64,000 bases of DNA from Candidatus Altimarinota bacterium (lineage in GTDB: Bacteria; Patescibacteriota; Gracilibacteria; BD1-5; UBA6164). The stretch is from the NCBI GenBank assembly GCA_028698305.1, contig JAQVDN010000004.1, forward strand, positions 1 to 64,000, in the 5' to 3' direction. This document shows positions 53,559-63,204 of this stretch, in pieces. How positions within the stretch are numbered: the stretch's first letter is position 1; the number at the start of each line of letters is the position of its first letter. Both the position numbers and the translations under genes were made by a program. Below the pieces are notes generated by a model, which searched no databases, had not been told where the DNA came from, and saw nothing but the letters and a program-made list of their open reading frames with translations.

Positions 53559-53977
53559 ATTAGTTTTTTTCAATCTCAAACTACTTTAGTTGCTATTAAA
53601 TCTATTACAAATCAAACAATCATTCATTCAGTTATTAACCAAAATGGAGAAAGTCCAGAAAAAGCAGTATTTTGCATTAAAAAAGATATTTTATCATATA
53701 TAAATAATACTAATACAAAATTCATCCATCCTCATAAAAATGGTCATCTTATCCAAAATGGAAATGAAAAATTTAAAAAAGGATGTTTATTTATTATTCA
53801 CATTACTCATATAAAAGCACCAATACTAGTATACCAAAGTAAGATTGCAAATCTTAGATATATATCAGCATTTATAAAGATAATAGGAACCATAATAAAT
53901 GCTAATAATCAAAACACTAATCAAACTATTTTTGCAATAGCGATTCTATTCATTAACTTAGATTTAAATAAATTCAT
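53549..53977 (-). CDS. small membrane protein, four helices
   Basis: A 142-residue protein with four hydrophobic segments: KIVGLVFGLLAFIMVPIIFI, FAILLWYTSIGAFIGVMGII, PFLGGWMNFVLVLFIYDKIS and PFWLITEGMIVGFVIDLIAT. Gly-rich helices use UGA repeatedly. A known family cannot be assigned. It is monocistronic. Confidence 0.8.
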
Positions 53978-54029
53978 AATTAAATAGTTAAAAAATAACA
54001 AATTTATTATAATCTTTTTTGGGAAAAAT

Positions 54030-54065
54030 AAAAATATAAATAGCAGAATGCTATTTATATTTTTA
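54030..54065. terminator. bidirectional hairpin terminator
   Basis: aaaaatataaatagc pairs with gctatttatattttt around a five-base loop, 129 bases downstream of the LemA stop. Confidence 0.75.
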
Positions 54066-54193
54066 TTTTTCAATTTTATTTAATTTTGTAGATTTGTGGA
54101 AATACAAGGAATTATATTTCTAAAGTTGATTTTCAAGTTCAAAAATTATTTATAGTATATTTTCACTCAACTACTTTTCAAATATCTTTTTTA

Positions 54194-54772
54194 TTATTCA
54201 AAGCTTACACTTGGTGCAGTTTCAGCTCATTCTTGGCTTTCAAATAATGATTTTTTTTCAAATCCAAATAAACTTGCAGCTATATTGTTTGGAAATTTTC
54301 TTACAAAAGTATTAAATTCTTGAACTACCTCATTGTATCTCATTCTTTCAGTTGAGATTCTATTTTCTGTTCATTCAAGAGTTACTCTTAGATCAGCAAA
54401 ACCTTGATTAGCTTTCAAGTTTGGGTAGTTTTCTGTTACCATCAAAAGTCTAGATAATGCTTGTGAAATACCAGTTTGTTCTTTTTGAAATTCTGCCATT
54501 TCTTGAGCATCATTAACATTTATACTAGTTTTTGTTGCACTAGCACGAGCTTGTACGACAGCTTCTAAAGTAGATTTTTCAAAATTTGCTTCTCATTTTA
54601 CAGTATTTACTATATTTGGTATCAAATCCATTCTTCTTTGGTATTGATTTTCTACTTGTGACCAAGCAGTATTAACTCATTCTTCCATAGTTACCATAGA
54701 ATTGTATTTTCCAAAAAACATAAAACCTAAAACAGCTAATATAGCTAAAGTTATAATTAAACCTTTTTTCAT
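54194..54772 (-). CDS. lemA: LemA family membrane protein
   Basis: A 192-residue protein with one N-terminal membrane anchor (GLIITLAILAVLGFMFFGKY) followed by the LemA core: NSMVTMEEGVNTAWSQVENQ, YQRRMDLIPNIVNTVKGEAN, FEKSTLEAVVQARASAT, GFADLRVTLEGTENRISTER, MRYNEVVQEFNTFVRKFPNN. Length and motifs are standard. The upstream gene encodes a TPM-domain protein, the usual LemA partner in Gram-positive-like and CPR genomes. The exact role in envelope biology is unknown. Confidence 0.97.
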
Positions 54773-54798
54773 AAATAAAAGTTAAAAATTAAATTTTT

Positions 54799-55653
54799 TT
54801 ACCATTTTCCAGAGCTTCATCCTCATCAAAATCCTCATCATCAAAATCAGCCAAAACTTCATCATCAACTACCTCATCATTTTCATCCTCATCAATTTCA
54901 TATTTTTCATCCTATTCATAGTATCACTCAAATTACCCATGAAATAGCATTTATTACTAAAAATTGTAGTGTTCCTATTAAAAAATATGCGATTGGTAGT
55001 GTTATTATATATCAAAATAGTAAATATAAAAATATTTTTTTATATTGTTTCTTTTTATAGATAGGTTTAAATAAAATTATTCATGCTAGGAATGATATAA
55101 TCACCAATATAAATATAGATTCATTTGAATTTCATTTATTTTTTTGTTCTGAAATAATACTTTCATCTCAAGAAAATGCTTTATCAAAATCATTTAAAGC
55201 TCAAATTATTCAATCTTTATATCTATTTTCTCTAAAAAGAGAAAAATTGTTTTCTCAAATCCTATTTGCTAGTATATCTGGTAAAACTCATTCTACTCAA
55301 TAACCTGTTGATATATTCCATGCTCTATCTTCTATTGCTATAAGTATAACTACTCAGTTATCTTTATCTGCTTTTCATACTCATAAATCTTGTCATATCT
55401 GAGTTGCTACACTAGAAATATCTTCTCATTTAGTACTATCAATAATTACTGTAAGTAATTCTGTTGTATATTTTGTTTTGAGTTCTATAATTTTTTTCTC
55501 TATTTCGCTTTTTTCTTCATTATCTAGTACTCAAACTTTATCTATTACATAAGAATCTATAGTTCATAAATCTTTTATATCAAAAGCATTTGAGATACTA
55601 AAAAAATATAAACAGAATAAAAATATTAGTATAATTTTTTTCATATTTTTCAT
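54799..55653 (-). CDS. TPM-domain (YgcG-like) membrane protein with UGA-rich glycine tail
   Basis: A 284-residue protein. A signal MKNMKKIILIFLFCLYFFSI precedes the TPM domain (VIDKVGVLDNEEKSEIEKKI, TVIIDSTKGEDISSVATQIG, DNGVVILIAIEDRAWNISTG). Two membrane helices follow (FILVIISFLAGIILF and LFGYIITLPIAYFLI). The last ~35 residues are glycine-rich, ending GGGGSSGKW, a hallmark of the family's C-terminus. In this end region 18 of 25 glycines are UGA, with runs of two to three UGA in a row. It is the upstream partner of LemA, 26 bases away. Confidence 0.95.
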
Positions 55654-55686
55654 TTTTTATTTTTAAATCTTTTTTTATTATAATAA

Positions 55687-55718
55687 AAAAAGCATAAATA
55701 AAAATTATTTATGCTTTT
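55687..55718. terminator. bidirectional hairpin terminator
   Basis: aaaagcataaata pairs with tatttatgctttt around a short loop; it covers the stop of the minus gene at 55705. Confidence 0.8.
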
Positions 55719-56442
55719 CAAATACTCTTGCAACATCTTTGTGAGATATCTCAAAATCTATGTTATTTTCTTTAAATATTTCATTGAATCTATCAGCAAA
55801 TGATTGATTTCATAATTCTATATTTAATAATTCTTGATAAGAATTTTTTGATATTTTAAAGTATTTTTCTAGTAGATATATAAACTTTTCATATTTAAAT
55901 TTATAGTTATTAAATACTTTTATATCAAATTCTGTATTATCTATAGCACTATTTTTTATGAACCAAGATAAAAATAATGCTTTTCTTTTGTCTTTTTCTT
56001 CTTGATTCTTAGCTATTAGCTCAGCTGGCTTTTCTCTTGATTTATAAGTAAGAGTTTTTTTATTTTCTTTTGAGTTTTTTAGTTTCCAATTTAATACTTG
56101 AGTAAAAAATTTTTGTAAAGCAGCACTATTTTTATAAAAATATTCTGTTTCTCATAGTTCATCATATATTTGTTTTATATAATTTACAATACTTTCAATA
56201 GAAAGATTTTTGTTAAAATATAATCAGTGTAAAAATACAATAGGATCTATATCTTTTGTAAATTTTTTCTTTAGTATTTCTTGTAATCTTATAACTTTTT
56301 TTTCAAGTTTTATATGATTGGTTCTTCTAAATTTACAAGATTTCATATATGATTCTATGAACTCTTGTCTTTTTATAAAATCATTTAAGTTTAAGATTTC
56401 ATTTTTATTTTCAAAATCTATTTCTTTATTTTCTAATTTCAT
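55705..56442 (-). CDS. hypothetical protein, coupled to M14 peptidase
   Basis: A 245-residue cytosolic protein, MKLENKEIDFENKNEILNLN to ISHKDVARVFEKHK, Lys/Glu/Asn-rich and helical. It begins inside the end of the carboxypeptidase gene (17-base overlap), so is translated with it. Features: IKRQEFIESYMKSCKFRRTN, YFKISKNSYQELLNIELG. No family is recognised, though the overall pattern suggests an RNA- or DNA-binding helical protein. Confidence 0.75.
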
Positions 56443-57511
56443 TTTTTATTAATTTTTTTAAATCTCTCAATTTATATTCTATTTCTCAATGCTCTGGAAT
56501 TTCTATAAGAATTGTTGGAATCTTATATTTTTCATAAATGTATGTTTCCATAGTTCAAGTATATTCTTTACTTCATCATTCGTTTATTTCATATTCTTTA
56601 ATTTTTTGTTTTTTAACATGATCATTTTCAAAATCTATGTCATATTTATATCATGGAAGTATATTTGATATCTCATATCAAAAATCTATTACTTTTTTAT
56701 CATCTATAGAATTATCAGGGATGAAAAGTATATTTCATTTTGAATGTAATGAAATTATTTTATTGAATTTATATTTTTTTAAGGTTTCTACAATTACTCT
56801 AGTTTCAGCTTCACTTTCACAAGATCATATTCAAGTAAGTATATTTAAACCATTTTTTATAAAACTTGTTAACTCAAAATTTTTAGTACAAAAATTTCTG
56901 TTTAAATCTACATTATTTATATTTGTTCTTCATTCAAGATAAGCATCATATTTTTGATTTGCATTTTTATAATATTCAAGTCATTCTGGATTTATAGTTG
57001 GTATAATAAACCATCAAGTTATATCTTCTTTTTCAAATTCTTTTATTAAATAATTTGCTGTTTCGTAAGTTCCATATTCATATCAACCATGTATATTTGA
57101 AAATATTCAAAAAAATCAATTATTAGGATTTCATTTATAATAAGCGAAAATTGGAGCTCATCATTTTGTATATCACAATATTATTTTATTTACTTTGTTG
57201 TAAAATATATCTAGTTCTTTATTTGTTTTATCTATAGAAAAATCAATAATCTTTATTATATTTTTTATATTTTCATTATTATTATTGTTATATTTTTCTA
57301 TACTTTTTTTTGTTTTATAGTATATTTTTAGATTTTTTTCTAAATCATTTTTAGTTATTTTATTTACTATTTGTTCCAATCATTTTTGTAGTGATAAAGC
57401 ATTCATTTGCTTTCATCATACATTTATATCTATATTTTCTAAATCATTTTGATTTCAAAAAGCTATATTTGGTATAATAAATATAATTAAGAATATGAGT
57501 AATTTTTTCAT
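56426..57511 (-). CDS. exported M14 zinc carboxypeptidase
   Basis: A 361-residue protein with signal MKKLLIFLIIFIIPNIAFGN. Zinc carboxypeptidase motifs follow in order: SNIHGGYEYGTYETA (H..E metal ligands), IPTINPEGLEYYKNANQK, the substrate Arg/Asn set GRTNINNVDLNRNF, the third ligand in KIISLHSKGNILFIP, and the catalytic Glu in PTILIEIPEHGEIE. It likely trims peptides or peptidoglycan stem peptides outside the cell. The family includes murein peptide amidase A-like enzymes (MpaA-like), possible here. Confidence 0.9.
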
Positions 57512-57661
57512 TGTTTATTTTAGGAGAATAAAAATACTTCTAGGATTTTATTTAAAAAACTTATTTTTTCTAACTTTTTTAAATTTTCTTGTCACTTTTT
57601 TATAATTTTTCGTTATAATAATTACAAAGCCTTAAAAAATTTAATTTTTAATTATATAAAT

Positions 57662-58546
57662 ATGAAGAAATTCTTTTCTTTTTTAATTTTAATTTCTATA
57701 TTGTTCTCTCAAGTTAGTGCTGAAGTTGGTGGTACAGTTACTAGAACAATAATAAATGATAGTTCTCAAGAATCTGATTTTACAAAAGCTTGAGACACAA
57801 GTGATTGAAGAGTTTATAAAGGTAATTCTAAAATATATCCTACACAAGAAGAGTTTTTAAAAGCAGAATGAAATACTTGTGAAGTTGCAACAGATGGTTG
57901 TAATACAATTACTATTTGGAACTGAGCTTTATGAGCAAGCACAGAAATGTATTGTGAAGATGTATATGGTGAAAAATGAACTTATAAATGGTCATGTAAA
58001 AAACAAAAAGAACCAGTTTTAGTTTGAAATGACAAAGATGAAAATTGATGTATATGATCAGCTTGATATGTCTGGAATGCAGAAAAAAAAGAATGTGTTA
58101 GACCTTGGGAAGAAGAACCAATTATGTGTACTATGCAATATGATCCTGTTTGTGGAGTAGATTGAGTAACTTATGGTAATTCTTGTAGTGCTTGAAAAGT
58201 AAAAATTGCTTATAAAGGGGAATGTAATTTAGAATCATGAGTTTCAGAAGGTTCTGATTGACTTACAAATGATGAAAGACTATATAATCATATAAAAACA
58301 ACTCTTTGAGAAAAATACCAATCAAGAGTAGATAATGTACTTAAAAATTATAATAATAGAATTGCAAAATTTTCTAAAATTAAAAAACAAAAAGTAAATA
58401 CAAGTGTGATAACTGCTCTTGAAAATGAGATTTCTAAAATAACTATGAAATATCCTCAAGATATAGCTTTACCTGAATCAGTTAACAATGCTTATCTTAC
58501 TATTACACTTTTAAAAATGGAAATAGAAAAACTAAACACAAAATAA
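57662..58546 (+). CDS. exported protein with Kazal-type domain
   Basis: A 294-residue protein with signal MKKFFSFLILISILFSQVSA. The N-terminal region is Cys-rich (NTCEVATDGCNTITIWNGAL, TEMYCEDVYGEKGTYKWSCK). Near 155-187 there is a Kazal domain: [20 protein letters not shown], then SAGKVKIAYKGEC. Kazal domains inhibit serine proteases and are rare in bacteria. The C-terminal ~90 residues are helical. It may protect the epibiont from host or prey proteases; a role in attachment is equally possible. It is monocistronic. Confidence 0.9.
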
Positions 58547-58567
58547 AAAATCCCGTAGGGATTTTTT
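58545..58567. terminator. bidirectional hairpin terminator
   Basis: aaaaaatccc pairs with gggatttttt around gta; stops of two convergent genes overlap both ends of the stem. Confidence 0.9.
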
Positions 58568-60368
58568 ATTTTATCAAAACATATCAATTAACATAAGTAT
58601 TTATATAATCTTTTTCTCAATCATATTCTGGATTAATTATGTTTATATTTTCTAAAAATATTTTCATTTCATATTTTTGTCATTTTAATTCAAAAGTCAT
58701 ATCTTGTTTATCCATATTTGAATTAGAAGTTTCTTTATATTTTTCATATAGATTATCTAAAAATTCTTTTATATCTATACTTTCTACAACTATAGAGTTT
58801 TCTATTAATTCAAACTTATTTGTTAAAATATCAATTTTTGCATATATAATATTATCTTCTATTATATTATCTGATATATTTGTTATTTTAGAGTATCATT
58901 TTGTATCTATAGGAAAAGTGTTTCAATCACCATTATTTAAGTAAATATTAGCTGATTTTTCATTTTCATAATCATAATAAGTTCTTACTTTTATATTTGA
59001 AGTAATTTTTTCAATTATTTCCCATTTATTTATATCATCTTTATTTTCTAATTGCTTATAAAATAATTCTTTTATACTTGTACAATCACTATTATAACAT
59101 ATATAATATATTCAATTATATATTTCTCTTGATAAGTTTTTATCTATATCAGTAAAATCTTTTAAAGAAATTATTTCTCAATCTTTTAATATATTTGCTT
59201 TTATTAAATTATTTTCTAATCTAGTAAATTGTCTTGCTTCTGGTAAGCTGAAAACCGACCATGGACCTATAGAAATTATGATTGTAAATAAAGTTAATAT
59301 AGCAGGAATAGCTCATATAAATTTTTTCTTTGAAAATATCATAAATAATGATATAACTCAAAGCCATATACCAAAAACAACTACAAAATATCTATTTGTT
59401 GTTAAATCATATTGTGCTATTCTAAGATATATAGCATAAAAAAGCATAAATAATTGTGGAATAACAACTATTGGAAATATTTCTCTAAATTTTTTTATTA
59501 TTGAATTAGTTTCTTCAAATATATAACTAAACATATAAACTATATATCATAAGCTTGAGAAACCAATTACAAGCCAAGAGACTTCTCACTTTGGCCAATC
59601 AGAAAAATTTAATAATACTTTTATAGAATATGCATAAAGAATCAAAAAATAAATAATTATAAATGATATTCAAATATATTTTATTAAAAAATCAAAAAAT
59701 TTATTTTGTTTTAATTCAACTTTTTCTTCAGTTTTAGGGATTTGAGTTAATCAAAAAATCGGTGTTAAAAGTGATAGAGAAATTATTGCCCAGTTTTTAT
59801 AAAGTTCATCACTAAAAGTCCAACTTATATCAAAAAGAGTAAAAGTTGCTCAGATTGCTATACTTCAAAGAGCAAATAAAACTCATCAAAAAATAAATGA
59901 TATTAAAAAAACTATACTTATCTTGTAAAAATACGGATAATATACTTCATTTTCATTTTTAAGAAGTGTACATTTTTTTAAAAAAGGAGCAAAAAATATA
60001 TATCAAATTATTCAAACTAAACTAAGAATAAAAAATATAATATTTTCAAAATCATCAGGATTATTATCAAAAAAACTAAAAAAAAGTATTCAAAAAATAA
60101 TTGGAATGATTTGATATAAGCATTTTTTCTTTTTTTCCAGATTATATTTTTCACTAGTTAAATAAACTCAAATAGAAAAGAAAAAAGTAACTATCAGAGA
60201 AAAAATTCATTTTGTAAAATAATTTTCAACTATATTAGTTAAATCAAAATTTGTAACAATTATCAAAAACAATAAGTTTATAACTATATATAAGACTCAT
60301 AATGGAAACCTAATAATTATATATTTTATATTCTCTATTAGATTTTCTAATTTAAAAATGTTTAACAT
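58566..60368 (-). CDS. polytopic membrane protein (DUF4153-like)
   Basis: A 600-residue protein with about ten hydrophobic helices in the first ~380 residues, e.g. YIVINLLFLIIVTNF, GIFSLIVTFFFSIGVYL, ISFIIIYFLILYAYSI, RYFVVVFGIWLGVISLFMIF and IPAILTLFTIIISIGPWSVF. The last matches the DUF4153 pattern ...GPWS(V/A)F..S...Q. The following ~200 residues form a soluble extracellular domain (DFTDIDKNLSREIYNGIYYI, YICYNSDCTSIKELFYKQLE). Function is unknown. The start codon lies 17 bases after the end of the pseudouridine synthase gene, so the two are co-transcribed. Confidence 0.85.
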
Positions 60369-60385
60369 AATCTATTTTTTAAAAA

Positions 60386-61081
60386 TTAAAATTTTTCTAG
60401 GTATTTTATTTCATCATCATTTAAATATCTATATTTTCATAATGGTAAATCTCATAATTTTATTTCTCAAATACTCAATCTATGCAATTTTATCACTTCA
60501 TTATTTAATGCTTGTAACATTTTTTTTATTTGATGAAATTTTCATTCACTTATAGAAAGTTCTATTTCAGTTTCATTAAGTCTTTTTACTAAAGCAGGTT
60601 TGGTTATAAAATCATCTATTTTAACTCAATCTTCCAATTTTTTTATATCATTAGCAGTTAAAATTTCTTTTGTTTTTACATGATATGTTTTAAAAATATC
60701 TTTTTTTGGATGTATAAGTTTGTGTATGAGTTTTCAATTATTTGTGAGTAATAATAATCAAGTTGTATCCACATCTAATCTGCCTACTATCTCAACAATT
60801 TCACTATAATAATTATCATTTATGAGATGTTTATATGACAAATATCATGCTTCATCCTTGTTGCTTGAAACATAATTTATAGGTTTATTTAAGATTATAT
60901 AAATATTTTCTTTATAAACTATTTTTTTTCAATTTATATATATTTCATCATCTTCTTTTAGTTTAAAATCTCATTTTAAACATAGATTTCAATTTATATA
61001 TATGAGTCACTGTTTAAAAAAATATGCCATATCTTTTCTGCTAGCTATTCATATATTTGAAAGATATTTATCTATCCTCAT
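60386..61081 (-). CDS. RsuA/RluB-family pseudouridine synthase
   Basis: A 231-residue protein. An S4 RNA-binding domain (MRIDKYLSNIGIASRKDMAY, FFKQGLIYINGNL) is followed by the catalytic domain: YIILNKPINYVSSNKDEAGY, the catalytic Asp in EIVGRLDVDTTGLLLLTNNG near 102 and IHKLIHPKKDIFKTYHVKTK. The C-terminus shows EGKFHQIKKMLQALNNEVIK and LHRLSIGEIKLGDLPLG, all standard. It isomerises a specific uridine in rRNA. The exact target (16S Ψ516-like versus 23S) is not resolvable here. Confidence 0.96.
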
Positions 61082-61207
61082 AATGATTTTTTAGTTAAAT
61101 ATTTTTTTCATTATACTAATTTTTATAAAAATAAAAAAGTAAAATTTATTTGTTATTATTTTAATTTTTATTAAAATATAAAAAAATTTAGATTTTAAAT
61201 ATATTTT

Positions 61208-61486
61208 ATGGCAAAAACATATATAGAGTGAGCATCTTGTAAAGCAGTAAATTGACAATTTTGAGAATTTTTTAATATGAGTTTTAATATAGAAAAATTG
61301 TCTCAATATGCAAATGAAAAAGGTTATGTAAATGTAGTAATGAGCAAGAGAAAAGAACCAGGTCAATATGGTGATACTCATTATTTTACACTTAATGAAT
61401 GGAATCCTGAATCTAATCAAAGTAGTCCAAAATCATCTCAAAATAATTCTTCTGATGATATTTCAGTTGAAGATATTCCATTTTAA
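61208..61486 (+). CDS. small protein with SSB-like C-terminal tip
   Basis: A 92-residue protein: MAKTYIEGASCKAVNGQFGE, then FFNMSFNIEKLSQYANEKGY, VNVVMSKRKEPGQYGDTHYF, then a Ser/Asn-rich linker and a C-terminus SVEDIPF. The flexible linker and acidic DIPF tip are those of single-stranded DNA-binding protein, which uses this tip to recruit repair and replication enzymes. The N-terminal part is shorter than an OB fold, but a strand-rich structure is plausible. It could compete with SSB for partners or bind DNA itself. Confidence 0.8.
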
Positions 61487-61512
61487 AAATAAAGTCTAAT
61501 AAACTTTATTTT
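61485..61512 (+). terminator. hairpin terminator
   Basis: aaaataaagt pairs with actttatttt-like bases (61495-61510) after a six-base loop, followed by Ts; ends the small SSB-tail gene. Confidence 0.6.
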
Positions 61513-61536
61513 TTTCATTTAAAAAATACTAAAAAT

Positions 61537-62571
61537 ATGAATACTATAGAACAAAAATACCTTGAAGCAACAAAAAATATACTAGAAAAAAATCTAAAAA
61601 TATATGATGACAGATATAGAGATTTTCCTGTTGTATTAGTTTATGATTTAGAATCACCGATTTCAAGAGAATTATCAAAATGATATATTGAAAATTTAAA
61701 AAATCATAAAAATGCAGAAATAATAGATTTTTCTAAAGCAAATAAAGAAGAATTAAAGTCAAAATTGTTATCTTTGCAAGAAAATTCAACTGTTGTATTG
61801 GTTCAATCAACAAATTTTATGCTAGATGATTTTAGAATCAGACTTAATCTAAATAATGCTTGAGTTTGATGCTTAGAACATAGACATTTGGCTTATATTT
61901 ATGATGATCAAGTTGAAAATTATGCTGATGCTATTGAGTATAATACACCTCTTTATGAAGAATTGTGAGCAAAATTGAAATCTATTTCAGATAGTGCTCA
62001 AACTATGACATTTATTTGTAATGATGGTTCAACTCTAAAAGTAGAATGATGATTTGAAGATATGAAACAAAATACTTGAAATTATGAAGGTAAAAATAGA
62101 TGATGAAATTTTCCTATTTGAGAAAATTTTACAGAAGCCCGTGATTTTTCAAAAGTAAATGGAGAATTAACTATATATGCATTTCCAGATGAAAAACTTC
62201 AAGTAGAATTTTGTGAACCTTTTAAAATAAAAATAAAAGAAAGTATCGTTACATGTGATGATCCAAAATGCCCACCAAATTTTAAAAAAATTCTTGATTT
62301 TATAGCACTTAGTGAAAATAATGAAGTGATGTTTAGAGAACTATGATTTGGTTTAAATCCAGGTATAAGTAGGGAAAAAACTATTGCAGATGTAAATGCT
62401 TATGAAAGGATTGCTTGATTTCATCTAAGTCTATGAAAAAAACATCAAATTTACAGAGCAAAGATGCATAAGAGTGTGGTTCAAAGGTATCATATAGATA
62501 TATTTCCAGATATAAAAGAGATATTTATAGATGATACTTTGGTATTTGAAAAAGAAAAATTTGTTATATAA
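61537..62571 (+). CDS. M29-like aminopeptidase family protein
   Basis: A 344-residue protein. The C-terminal half shows the pattern of thermophilic aminopeptidase/NicX-like proteins: FICNDGSTLKVEGGFEDMKQ, GGNFPIGENFTEARDFSKVN, GELTIYAFPDEKLQVEF, then ELGFGLNPGISREKTIADVN, AYERIAGFHLSLGKKHQIYR and KSVVQRYHIDIFP. The Glu (GENFTEA), Glu (ELGFGLNP) and His (GFHLSLG) correspond to metal ligands in the M29 family. The N-terminus (VVLVYDLESPISRELSKGYI) is a Rossmann-like half. It may be a metallopeptidase or related enzyme; substrate unknown. It is co-directional with the next gene. Confidence 0.85.
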
Positions 62572-62596
62572 TTAATTTACTTAATAAATATAAAAT

Positions 62597-63196
62597 ATGA
62601 AATCTAGGATTAGTAAAATATTGGAAGAAATAGATATAAAAAAACAGGAATTAAAAGAAGAATATGTAAAACTTATGGAAAAATACAATTTTTCATTTAA
62701 TAAATGAAAAATTGTATTTAGTAGAGAAGCTAGAGAAGCCAATAGAAAGAAAAAAAATTCTGTATTTGAAAGTATATTTTCAGCAAGAGTTAGGGAAGTA
62801 TTATCTATACCATTTATCTATTCTATGATAATTCCAGCTCTTATTTTAGATTTATTCTTATTTATGTATCAAAATACTGCTATAAGATTGTATGGTATCC
62901 CATTGGCTAAAAGATCAGATTATATAACTTTTGATAGAAAGGAATTAGATTATTTAAACTGGTTACAAAAAATCAATTGTTTATATTGTTCTTATGTTAA
63001 TTGACTTTTTTCTTATGCTGTTGAAGTTTGAGGAAGAACAGAAAAATATTGGTGTCCTATAAAAAGTGCAAAAAAAATGAAGACAAGTCATGATTGGCAA
63101 AGATATTTTGCTGACTATGGTGATGCAGAATGATTTAGGGAATGTTTTCATTCTATAGATGAATACTATAAAGAAAAAGAAACTAATATGAATTAG
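62597..63196 (+). CDS. conserved membrane-associated protein with CxxC motif
   Basis: A 199-residue protein. A charged helical N-terminus (LEEIDIKKQELKEEYVKLME) precedes a hydrophobic helix SIPFIYSMIIPALILDLFLF, then AIRLYGIPLAKRSDYITFDR, INCLYCSYVNGLFSYAVEVG, RTEKYWCPIKSAKKM and HDWQRYFADYGDAEGFRECF. The CLYCSY...WCPIK arrangement may bind zinc or iron-sulfur. Proteins of this type are found in many bacteria as conserved unknowns. It ends in a hairpin that includes its stop codon. Confidence 0.85.
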
Positions 63197-63203
63197 TTTC
63201 TTT
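63177..63203. terminator. bidirectional hairpin terminator
   Basis: aagaaactaat pairs with attagtttctt around a four-base loop between convergent genes, followed by Ts. Confidence 0.85.
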
Positions 63204-63204
63204 T

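Noticed and set aside
54800-54910. Acidic Asp/Glu-rich reading frame opposite to LemA/TPM region
   Set aside because: It is the out-of-frame reading of the UGA-rich glycine tail; the TPM frame fits the family's conserved GGGGSSGKW end.
61091-61420. Minus-strand ORF rich in Phe/Ile/Tyr
   Set aside because: Shadow of the small SSB-tail gene and the intergenic region; composition is that of reversed AT-rich DNA.
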